DNA from: Brachionus koreanus
Lineage: Eukaryota; Rotifera; Eurotatoria; Ploima; Brachionidae
Reading direction: 5' to 3'
NCBI GenBank assembly: GCA_016987375.1
Contig: PJRA01000011.1
Span: 909,479 to 973,478, forward strand
Length of the DNA stretch: 64,000 bases
Below are positions 54,701 to 64,000 of the stretch, piece after piece (position 1 is the stretch's first letter; the number at the start of each line of letters is the position of its first letter). Below the pieces are notes generated by a model that worked only from the letters and a program-made list of their open reading frames with translations, was not told the origin of the DNA and did not search any database. Position numbers and translations under genes: made by a program.

Positions 54701-54875
54701 CCTTGTTGAATAAAAATCTTGAATGTGCTTATTTGATTACCAATCTGATCTTTGGTTAAAATGTTGCAAATTTATAAAAAAATAAATCTTTCAATTAAAA
54801 GTTACTTTTTGTATCGGGAACAAATAATCCGGATGCAATAGACAATAAAAAAACTAGTAAAGTTCTTTTTATCAT
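51737..54875 (-). CDS. ADAMTS-like metalloprotease with ShK and EGF domains (13 exons)
   Basis: My exon model (minus): 54806-54875, 54541-54749, 54414-54491, 54305-54368, 54158-54250, 53854-54113, 53542-53711, 53362-53485, 52965-53297, 52809-52910, 52534-52756, 52370-52483, 51737-52197. All junctions keep the frame, giving 766 residues. Residues 1-16 are a signal peptide (RTLLVFLLSIASG); a propeptide with FSCGT follows. The M12B catalytic domain has zinc motif HEIGHNLGGMHD (360-371, Glu361). The usual Met-turn region reads NFILSAN and lacks the Met. Then FSPCSIANF and YWDIDDQCRLKIG mark the ADAMTS-type disintegrin-like part, ending DGTQCGSG and MCINNTC. A Cys-rich exon, an ShK-type domain (SCYDTQDKC, ISCRKSCGLC), an EGF domain (CENGGQC, CLCPTGFTGPLC), a Ser/Thr-rich stretch and a Lys-rich end follow. 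No thrombospondin repeats. A secreted matrix protease is likely; substrate unknown. Confidence 0.82.
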
Positions 54876-55348
54876 TATTTGTTTTAAAAATGAAAAGCCA
54901 TGAAACTATTATTTATCAAAAATTTATGTGCCGAAATGTTTGACAATAATAAAAGACGAAATTGATAATTATGTAATAAGGAAATTTTTTCCATTACACT
55001 TGTCTGCAAATGAATCCGTAAAATTAAATTAAAACTAAAAGAAGAGTATGTAGTTTTCTAAATTAAAAAATTCTAATTTCAATTATTAAATTTTAAATGA
55101 TTGAATAGTCAAATTAAGTTTTCAATTAATTTTTTTTTCGCTTTTCTATTTAGCTAATTTTTCTGGCAAAAATCTGTTTATAAATCGAATGGGTTTATCA
55201 GTATTTTTCATGTTTAATTCTATTATTTAGAATTATTTTAAAAATTTTTATTATTTGTTTATACAAAATTAAAAATTAAACGCAAAATTCGAATTTATAA
55301 AAAAAAATAAAAATCATTAAATAGATATTTCTAGAATATACATTTAGA
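54876..55348. other. Intergenic between protease and RING genes
   Basis: AT-rich; holds the 5' side of the ADAMTS-like gene and the 3' UTR of the RING gene. No motif is clear. Confidence 0.45.
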
Positions 55349-56677
55349 TTAGCTAGAACTAGAACATGATTCATGTTCTTGAATATTAACTAGTCGGTTT
55401 TCGATATCCACACGACATATTGGACATCTTTTGTTCGAGAGCAGCCACTGATCTATGCATTCTAAGTGAAACAAATGCATACAAGGCAATCGCCTAACAT
55501 TTTCTTCTGTTTGAAACTCACTCAGACATACTGTGCATTTTTCTTTTTCTTGTTCTTCTATCCTTAATTGAGAATATGTGTAGGCTAAGGTATTTTCTTC
55601 GATAATTTCTTTGGATGCTCCACGATTGAAAAATAAAAAGTTTTCTTCCAATTGCAACAAATCTTGTAAAGCTCTATCAATAAAATTCACTCGTCGGTTA
55701 GAAAATGAATTAGCCATTAATGATGGCATATTGTACAAAATATGGAGAGGAAAATGATTTTGTTGTGTAACATTTGAATTAAAGTAATTATCAAATAAAT
55801 TTTCACCGTGAAATCGATATCTTAGACGGTTGTGATCAGAATGTCCAGATTGATGATGAATAAAATTTACATAAGGTGTTGAGGGAGTATTTTGCATTAC
55901 ATTTGAGGAGTGAATATGTGTTCTTAAGTCATTTGCATCTGCAAGTCTAGATCTTTGCTCAAAATTTGGCTGATTATTTATATTTTGGAAATATCTCAAA
56001 CGAGCAGTCTCGCTAGATCGCCTCATTGCATGACGCTGTAATTCAACTCTATTTTGTTGGTCACGCCATATTCTAGATAGATGATCATTAGCATTAGAAT
56101 GTGCCGTTACAGTGTTCTGGTTAGTATAATTGTTATTTGCGAAGTTTTGATGAGAAACGATATAAGGTACTGGTGGATTAGGTCTAGTTAAGACGGGATA
56201 ATTCGGACAAGGTACAAAAAGCACAGGAATGCCAGGACCATGACGGATAGGCTGGTTAATTCTCATATTTGGAGGTACGTAGTCAGAGGCTAAAGTTTCT
56301 GTTTGAATCAAATTGACATTCGAATTTTGGCAATTAACTGCTATTTCAGGTCTAAAATTAGGACTAGGAATGGTGTTAGATGAACTTGTGCTATTTTTAA
56401 CTCTTTCAATAATAATTTCATTGTCATCTTGGTCTCTATCACCATCCAAAATAATCTCTTCTATTTGGTTTTCCCTTCGTAAATTTTTTCTATCTATGTA
56501 AGATCTTTTAGAATCAGGCTGCTCATCGCTTAATAAATCCTCGTGACTGAGAGACCGTTTCAATTTTTTTTTCGTTTCAACAGCAGCTGATGTTGACGGA
56601 GAGTCATCATTTTTCATTCCTTGAAGATCAATTGTTTCGTTAATTTTTCCAGAAATGGCCTGATTAGACTCGTTCAT
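55349..56677 (-). CDS. RING-H2 E3 ubiquitin ligase, Arkadia (RNF111)-like
   Basis: A single-exon 442-residue protein. Residues 381-421 form a RING-H2 finger ([44 protein letters not shown]). The stretch [19 protein letters not shown] followed by [12 protein letters not shown] is closest to the RNF111/Arkadia-RNF165 group, and the helix before it ([16 protein letters not shown]) fits. The remaining N-terminal 380 residues are disordered, Asn/Ser/Arg-rich, with an acidic patch ([19 protein letters not shown]) that could hold a SUMO-interaction motif as in Arkadia. Arkadia-type ligases amplify TGF-beta signalling by removing SnoN/Ski and inhibitory Smads; that role here is inference. The RING lies at the C-terminus as in that family. 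Nuclear location is likely. Start at the first ATG. Confidence 0.82.
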   Translation of the reverse strand: MNESNQAISGKINETIDLQGMKNDDSPSTSAAVETKKKLKRSLSHEDLLSDEQPDSKRSYIDRKNLRRENQIEEIILDGDRDQDDNEIIIERVKNSTSSSNTIPSPNFRPEIAVNCQNSNVNLIQTETLASDYVPPNMRINQPIRHGPGIPVLFVPCPNYPVLTRPNPPVPYIVSHQNFANNNYTNQNTVTAHSNANDHLSRIWRDQQNRVELQRHAMRRSSETARLRYFQNINNQPNFEQRSRLADANDLRTHIHSSNVMQNTPSTPYVNFIHHQSGHSDHNRLRYRFHGENLFDNYFNSNVTQQNHFPLHILYNMPSLMANSFSNRRVNFIDRALQDLLQLEENFLFFNRGASKEIIEENTLAYTYSQLRIEEQEKEKCTVCLSEFQTEENVRRLPCMHLFHLECIDQWLLSNKRCPICRVDIENRLVNIQEHESCSSSS

Positions 56678-58023
56678 GTTTTGGAACTTAGTGTAAGCAA
56701 ATTAACAAAAAAGAAAAATCTTATAAATTTTTGCCTCTTTCTCTGTTTTGAAAGCTAAATTAAAATTATAAATTTATAATTGCGATATAGAATATGATAA
56801 TATTAGTTACTAATTCTAAAGAGCAAAACAAAATAAACATTTTCATTGAATGAAATATCCAAAATTTAAGTCAATAACCCATTAAAAATTTTAAATTATT
56901 TGAAAAATTAAAAAAAAATAAGTTAATCAGTTGAGTCAAAATTAAAAATTAAAGACAGATCCTTAAACAAAATTAGTTTAAAAAGCTTATATTGATAATC
57001 GCCTAAAAATTGATTTAGTCGAGGAAAGATCAAGCAAATTTTTCGTTAAATTTGCGATTAAAAGACAAAATTACCAATAAGTCAATCAAGATCTTTGAGA
57101 ATAAGTCTAAATGAAAAAAAGATTTAAATAAAAAAGTTAACGATTTAATTAATCGAAATTGAAAATTATATTTTTTGGTATTTTTTAAATTTTTCAATGA
57201 TGAATAAATGCTAGAAAGTAGTTTTAACTACTGTTCTTTTTAACTGCTGCTTTTAGTTCTGAGCCTCTTGAAATTCTGCAATTTTATTTTTATAATTTTA
57301 TAATAGATATATTTTTTGCAAAATTACAGATTTTTTGCATAAACTTAATTTGAATCAGATAATAAATTATGCAGAAAGATTTTTTGAACAAAAAAAGCTA
57401 TTTTAGTTTTACATTTTTGTTTTCGTTTTTTTTTCTCTAAAATTAATTGGCTTAAATCATTTTGTAAAATAAGATTTTTGTATTTTTCTATTACTTTATA
57501 GATTCATTTTTTTATGATTTTCTTATTAAAAAATTACAGTTAAAATTTAATAATATGAATCTTTTCCAATGAACGAATTATTTTTATTCAAGTTATTATT
57601 ATAAAAATGATTCAAAAAATAAAAATCATTTAAAGTTAAAATAAATTTTTTATCAAAAATTAAATTTAAAAATTAGAAATTTTGAGATTTTGTAAAAAAT
57701 GATAAAATTGAATCGTATTAGTATTCAAAATTGACTTGACTGATACATCTAAAAGATTTTTTTTTAGATTTCAATCACAAACCAAAAAGAATGAAAGATG
57801 TAAAGATTTAAAATGAGTAAAATATTTTAAAATAGTTATAGTTCGATTCATAAATATAAATATGGACTTTAAATTTTACTCTTTATAGACTTCCTTCTTG
57901 TATTTTAAAAAAAAAATTTGTTTGAATAATAATAAGTAAAATATTAAATTAATAAACTTTTTATTTTAGTATATTTGAAAGGAATAAAGTGGGTTTAAAA
58001 GGAAAGTGGATTTAATCTATTAT
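56678..58023. other. AT-rich intergenic DNA
   Basis: No gene or repeat recognised. Confidence 0.5.
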
Positions 58024-58984
<961 letters not shown>

Positions 58985-59043
58985 TTTGAATTTTTCTTAG
59001 GAATGATTTAAGGTTCTGTGTAGAATTGATCAGTTGCAATCCA

Positions 59044-59051
59044 TATTTATA
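59044..59051 (-). promoter_or_regulatory. TATA box of Pro-Val gene 1
   Basis: TATAAATA on the minus strand, about 60 bases before the start codon at 58984, giving a very short 5' leader of perhaps 30 bases. Confidence 0.6.
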
Positions 59052-60158
59052 ATAAAACTAGTTTTATGGATGATTACTTCTCGTTAAATTGTTTATATTT
59101 TATTTTTATTTTTTATTTTTGTTTAGACATTGATATACACAGTTGATGTAAAAAAACATATCAATTTTGAATAATATTCGATTAAAAAGCAATGACAATG
59201 CAACAATTATTTCCTCCTACATTTAAAATAGATAATAAAATAAATTGACCAAATTTTTTGAGTTTTTTCATCTAGGATTGCAATTAAATAAGATATTTTT
59301 TCTATTATTTTGGTTTAAAATATTTTAAAAATTATTCAGAAGAGATCATCATTTCTGTGATATTTATTTAAGAAAATTGAATATTAATGAAAATTTATCT
59401 ATTTAGAATCATCATTATTTAAATTTAATCACAAGGCTTGCCTTGCAATGAAACACCAATTAACACTTCTTCTATATAATCTATAAAATGTTAAAAGAAT
59501 TTAAAAATAAAATAATGAAATATTTAATGTAACAATATTTTCAAAATTTGCAAAAATAGAATACAATTTTTAATCTTTTAAAACTTGGATACGATACTTT
59601 ATTCTATTGATTTGCATTAGTGTAATCATAATGTTTTTAAATAAATAATTATTTTAGAGTATAATAAATCTATATATACAAAATATTTTATAATTAAAGT
59701 AGTGGTTTAATTTTATTTAATATATATTTTTTTTCTTAATTGATTCAAGTTTATTTAAAATATTTTGTCTTTTTTGAAATTGTAAGCTGTTTTGAGACTT
59801 TTAATTTTCAATTAAAAAAATTCAACTTGGGATTCTTTTCATAATTTATTTTTTTCTTTTATTGAGTAATTAAAGATATGATTGTTATTTAAAAAGAAAG
59901 AATACTTTTTTTTCATTATATTTTTTTCTTTTTAATTTCAATTTAAAAAATAAGTCAACAAGATGTATATTTTGTTAGTTTTTAAGTTCATTCAATTTTT
60001 GATAATATTTCATATATATATATATATATATTGTAATCGTACATAAAGACAAAAAATTTTAAGAAAAAAGTTAAATGGAATGAAATGAATGATTTATTAA
60101 ATCAAATTTTTGTTAATTTATGGTCAAATTAATAATAATTGTAAATTGCTAAGCTAAT
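59052..60158. other. Intergenic between the Pro-Val genes, with a (TA)n run
   Basis: No further gene. A (TA)10 microsatellite lies at about 60012-60031. Confidence 0.5.
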
Positions 60159-61072
60159 TTAGAAGTTGAGAAATGAAGCTGAACCGCATGACGATTGTAA
60201 TTGAGCTGGAGCTACTGGAAGTGTAAGGGAAGGTGTTGACGAATTTAATTGGAAAGAAGTTGGAAATTGAAGAGCTGAAGAAACAGAAGTTGAGCAAGGT
60301 GAAGGACAAGGTGGTGGTACTGGGACTGGAACAGGTTGTGGTACAGGAACAGGAGTAGCGATTGGATACTTTTGTGGAACTGGAACTGGTGTTGGAATTT
60401 TAACTGGTACTGGTACGGGATGAGGAACTGGATATCTTAATGGAACAGGTACTCTTACTGGAACTTCAAATCGTTCATTAACAGGATATGCTTTTGGAAC
60501 TGGAACTCTGTATGGCACATCAACATGTTCAATTACTGGATATGGCTGTGGAACTGGTATTCTTATTGGAACTCTTACAGGAACAGGAGTCGGAACTGGA
60601 GTAGGAACAGGAACTGCTTGAGGTACAGGTACTCTAATTGGTACTTGAACTTGTTGAGCTTGTGGAACTGGTTCATGATAAGTCAATTGTACTGGTACCG
60701 GTACTCTAACAGGAACTTTAAATGGAACTGGAACTTGAACTGGTTGAGGAATTGGAACTGGAGTTGGGACAGGTACTGCTCTAGGCACTGGCACTCTGAT
60801 TGGATAAGGAACTGGTTGAGGAACTGGTGTTGGGACTGCTACTGGAACACGGCGTGGAATTCTTACAGGTACTGGATATGGTTGAGGAACTGGTACTGGA
60901 ACAGGTACTGGTTGTGGAGGTGGTGGCGGTGGTGGAGCACAAGGTGTTGGGCATGGTGATGAACAACTTGAGCCGCATGTAGTGCTCAATGAGTTACCTT
61001 TTTTATGAAATCAAAATTATCTTATATTCTTAATATTTGTTAAGCTAAATGTTTACCAAAAGAACCGAACAT
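60159..61072 (-). CDS. Cys-capped Pro-Val repeat protein 2 (2 exons)
   Basis: Exons (minus) 61057-61072 and 60159-60997 join in frame to 284 residues; the intron is 59 bp. The first exon codes only MFGSF plus one base of Gly, the same plan as in gene 1. It continues NSLSTTCGSSCSSPC, a run of seven Pro, then about 200 residues of VPV/IPV alternation with modules such as VEHVDVPYRVPVPKAYPV-like text (a 12-residue period with YPV or PVP turns) and ends PPPCPSPCS, a Ser/Leu-rich tail and CGSASFLNF. The CGSS/CGSA caps at both ends are shared with gene 1. No signal peptide. Tandem same-strand paralogues with TATA boxes suggest high, tissue-specific expression. Other options include an eggshell or cuticle protein exported by a non-classical route. 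Confidence 0.75.
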
Positions 61073-61147
61073 TTTGATTGAGTTTAGTTTAGAGAATTAA
61101 AGGAAATAAATGAATTGGGTTGTGACTATTCTAAAGTAATCAGCTTG

Positions 61148-61155
61148 CTTATATA
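61148..61155 (-). promoter_or_regulatory. TATA box of Pro-Val gene 2
   Basis: TATATAAG on the minus strand, about 76 bases upstream of the start codon at 61072, in the same relative place as the TATA box of gene 1. Confidence 0.6.
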
Positions 61156-62163
61156 TTACTAGATTTTCATGGTTCGATTCATTTTGTTCAATTTTTTTTT
61201 CCTTTTAAATTTGATTTTCAATATTGAGACACATTTTGCTTGGTATAATTAATAGATGTTTTTCTTTTGGAAATAAAATTTTATAAACAAATAAATAAAA
61301 CCAATCAATTCCGTTCAATACATCTTTTATTTGTTGTTTTTTATTTTTTTTATTTAGCAAATAAATTTTATACATAAATCAGTCAATATCTATTAAGCAA
61401 ATTCAAATTATAAATTTCTAGGCTTTCAAATAGATGAAATAATTTTATTTTCATATTAGGAATACCTTTTAAGATAAAATTCAAATCTATTTTTTTATTA
61501 TTATTTTTGTACACATTCCAATTAGAAATTTTAAAAGCCTAAATATTCAATTTTCTAATCATTCTGGTTTTTTTAAAAAATAAAAAGAATTATTTAAATT
61601 TTTTTTAATCGTTATTATTGATATTAGAAATTTTCATGAATATTTTTTTTAAATAATTCCTAAAATATTCTGATATGGTATTAATCATTTAATTCTTACA
61701 ATATTTAAAACTTTTTAAAATAAATTCATTAAACCTTTTATTTTGATAATTTGTAAAAATTAAATATTCAATAAAATCGCCCAAATATATAAATTATCTA
61801 TTGTTTCATTTTTTATTAATATTTATAAATCTAAAGTCTTAGATTCTTGACCTTTTTTTATTAACAAAACAAAATTGTATTAAACTATTCCTAATTCTTT
61901 TGCAGTGAATGACGATATTTTCATTTTTTGAGGGAATAGGGTGCTTTGCTCTTTGTGAAATATTCAATTTAAGTCGTCAAATTTTACTCAATTTAAACGT
62001 TAATCAACAGGTTAGTTTACATGTCTTTAAATACTTATCAACACACCAATTTTGATCAGAATTGTACACTAAACTTTGCAATAAGATTAAAAATATCGCT
62101 GAGTTAGTTTAAAAATATAACACTTTAAATCTATCCAAATATTTTTGAGCGTTAATTATGATA
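61156..62163. other. AT-rich intergenic DNA
   Basis: No gene or repeat recognised. Confidence 0.5.
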
Positions 62164-62212
62164 TTGATGTTTTTGTTGAAAGCTCAAGTTGAGCTTTCAA
62201 CAAAAACATCAA
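62164..62212. repeat. Perfect 24-bp palindrome with 1-base spacer
   Basis: The arm 62164-62187 (TTGATGTTTTTGTTGAAAGC plus TCAA) is repeated exactly as its reverse complement at 62189-62212 around a single G. The pairing stops sharply on both sides. Confidence 0.9.
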
Positions 62213-62673
62213 ATTCTGAAATGAGCTCTTCCAATGGACAACAGTTTTTCTGTAACATTTCTAATTTCTCTTTCAAAATTTAATTAATTTAATATAACTT
62301 TTTTATGGAAACTTTTTTTTTAAATTTTAAATACCAAAAGTGAAAGGATTATTATTTACTCAAAGCTATATATTTTAAATATTAAATAAACTATTATAAA
62401 AAATGATAAAAAACTTCAATTTACAGTTAAGATTGACGATTTTGAAATTTTTCATACATTACTTACTATCTACTGATACTAAGAAAAAATGTCATTAGAT
62501 ATTAGAAAATATCAGAAAAAATTCTGTCACTTTCAATTTTTTTTTATATTAATTTTATTAAGTTGAATTTTCAAGCAATTTATTAATTAAAAATAAAAAT
62601 AGATTTAAAAAAATTAAAATTAAGGATATTTACAATTAGTTAATATGACAATATGTATGAATGCGCTCAATGA
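62213..62673. other. Non-coding, 3' flank of the PRD homeobox gene
   Basis: Nothing recognised. Confidence 0.5.
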
Positions 62674-63243
62674 TCACTCAAATGGTCTAAAAAATTTAGA
62701 CTTAGTTTTTTGTGATTTACATGGTTGGGTATTTAAAGATTGAGTTACAACAGGACTCATTTGACTGAAAAGATAAATTGGATATCGCAGCGAAACAGGG
62801 GTTGATTGATTGAATTGATTGAATGTTGGCAATATTTGATTCAGATTCACGTTCTGACTATAATCAGTAAGTATCGGTGAATGATGGCAAAAACTTCCCG
62901 AGTATCCTGAGTCATTCGGGTGCTTTTCTGGTTCTGGAGTTTTGTTCATATCGTCTAAATTCTTTATATTTTTACTCTTGAAAAGTGTTGGTTTGTTTTC
63001 TTTTTGAACTCTTTTGCGGTACCTAGCTCGTTTATTTTGAAACCAAACTTGAACTCGATCCTCTGTTGTATTCAACATCTGTGCCATATTCTCTCTGTCA
63101 TTTATATCTGGATAGGGGTTTTTTAAAAAAAACTCCTCCAATTTTTCAATCACTTCTTCTGTAAAATTGGTTCGCTGTCTTCTCTGACGAACTGGTGGCT
63201 GAGATTTGCATAGCATTATGTCTAGGTTTTCTTGTTGATTCAT
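62674..63243 (-). CDS. PRD-class (Q50) homeodomain protein
   Basis: A single-exon 189-residue protein. Residues about 20-79 are a homeodomain: RRQRTNFTEEVIEKLEEFF, YPDINDRENMAQML, EDRVQVWFQNKRARYRKR. Gln at homeodomain position 50 and the YPDI and WFQNKRAR signatures place it in the paired-like class without a paired box; the EDRVQVWFQN core is a little like HESX/ANF, but the divergence is high and I would not name an orthologue. The C-terminal 110 residues are Asn/Ser/Gln-rich without a visible OAR motif. A short, single-exon and fast-evolving homeobox gene of this kind is typical of lineage-specific PRD duplicates. Expected in the nucleus. Start at the first ATG. Confidence 0.85.
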   Translation of the reverse strand: MNQQENLDIMLCKSQPPVRQRRQRTNFTEEVIEKLEEFFLKNPYPDINDRENMAQMLNTTEDRVQVWFQNKRARYRKRVQKENKPTLFKSKNIKNLDDMNKTPEPEKHPNDSGYSGSFCHHSPILTDYSQNVNLNQILPTFNQFNQSTPVSLRYPIYLFSQMSPVVTQSLNTQPCKSQKTKSKFFRPFE

Positions 63244-63398
63244 TGCTATTTTTTCTTATTTCAGATCAATTTGTGATTAATTGGAAAAATACACAACGTT
63301 TAAATATACAAATTAAGGAAATTAAGTGATTGAATTAATTAAAATTTAATTGAGTTGTTACTCGATTACGTACACAAATCGGCGATTTTAATTCAAAA

Positions 63399-63536
63399 AG
63401 ATAACAGTCGAAGAAGATAAAAAAATTCTGGTATCTTTTTCCGGTGAATTATCTTCTTTTAATGAGTGTAATTTAAAAAAAAACAAACTCCACTCACAAG
63501 ATAATTTTCTCCGGATTTCTAGAATTCATCTTATCT
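63399..63536. promoter_or_regulatory. Cluster of GATA-factor motifs upstream of the PRD gene
   Basis: AGATAA or its complement TTATCT occurs at about 63399-63404, 63415-63420, 63449-63454, 63499-63504 and 63531-63536, plus TATCTT at about 63432. The sites lie 155-295 bases upstream of the start codon. Two are arranged as inverted pairs (AGAAGATAA/TTATCTTCT and CCGG-flanked). WGATAR is the consensus of GATA factors. Confidence 0.45.
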
Positions 63537-64000
63537 TTGAAATTTTCCCTTAAACTCAATTATTTAACATTATGCTTAACTTTTTCAAAACATCCGATCG
63601 GAAAAACTTTTTGAAATCTATCTAAAGGTGGACTTAGATCATAAATCTCACATAAATTGTCATTTCAAAAAATAATTTTTTTAATTTTATTTTCTTATTT
63701 GGCTAATTAATTAATAAAAAAATCGAATTACTTCAATGTTGTTGTCCTTTTTTTACAATTTACTAATTTTAAATCAATACTTTTTAAAATTGAATAAACC
63801 ATTAAAAAAATTATTGTTTATTTATTAATATCCCAAATTATACTAGAACTAAATTTTAAATCTTCAATCAGTTTTTTTATCCGTATCTGTATTTTTATTT
63901 TTTTAAGTAAATTAGATAATAAGAATATATTTTGATCTTTAATTAATTCTAAAATTAAGTTTAAGTTTTAGCTAGAGTTAAGTCGAATAATATACATTAC
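63537..64000. other. AT-rich non-coding DNA to window end
   Basis: No gene recognised. Confidence 0.5.

Overview
This is an AT-rich (roughly three quarters A+T by eye) stretch of an invertebrate animal genome. Evidence for an animal: spliced genes with short introns (about 50-60 bp), nuclear-type tRNAs, a SIX homeobox gene, a PRD-class homeobox gene, a TGF-beta ligand, an Ig-superfamily cell adhesion receptor, an ADAMTS-type protease and many degraded animal-type transposons. The ARM-TIR-SAM protein, the compact gene structure and a pair of Pro-Val repeat proteins make a rotifer (Brachionus-like) my best guess, but this is inference from memory of families and not a database result.

Layout. 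1-7000: LINE tail, a foldback element, a single-exon ARM-TIR-SAM protein (897-2684), a tRNA-derived SINE (4106-4383) and a 5'-truncated, frameshifted Ty3/gypsy element with one LTR (4431-6790). 7049-13179: COG2 in four exons; its 3.8-kb third intron is filled with a piggyBac-like MITE, a mariner relic, a LINE tail with a nested MITE, and a Tc1-like foldback. 13420-18450: LINE reverse transcriptase relics on both sides of a 656-base assembly gap, another MITE, three tRNA-Pro(CGG) genes and another mariner relic. 18457-19518: SIX4/5-class homeobox gene (minus). 19519-33385: mostly non-coding, with MITEs, a SWIM zinc-finger relic, a LINE piece, and tRNAs for Pro, Val, Ser and Ile(UAU, intron-containing).

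33386-38015: Kirre/Roughest/Neph-like Ig receptor (four exons, 992 aa). 41227-42625: TGF-beta family ligand (two exons) with a clear TATA box. 44757-46890: LINE tail, an unrecognised degenerate coding relic and a small unrecognised gene. 47170-49054: GPATCH3 (two exons) convergent with a short CCDC81-type twin-HU-domain gene. 50500-51310: a third mariner relic. 51737-54875: a 13-exon ADAMTS-like metalloprotease (766 aa by my splice model) with an ShK-type domain and an EGF domain but no thrombospondin repeats. 55349-56677: Arkadia-like RING-H2 ligase. 58024-61072: two tandem paralogues encoding Cys-capped Pro-Val repeat proteins, both with TATA boxes. 62674-63243: PRD-class homeobox gene with a cluster of GATA motifs upstream.

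The genes do not form one pathway; this is ordinary mixed euchromatin. The parts most worth a second look are the Pro-Val repeat pair (possible intracellular skeletal or lorica proteins), the ARM-TIR-SAM domain order with a retained putative NADase glutamate, the ADAMTS-ShK-EGF architecture, and the Kirre-like receptor with a furin-type site and Tyr/acidic insert inside an Ig fold. All splice models were made by hand from GT/AG sites, reading-frame continuity and family similarity; no alignment or search was run.
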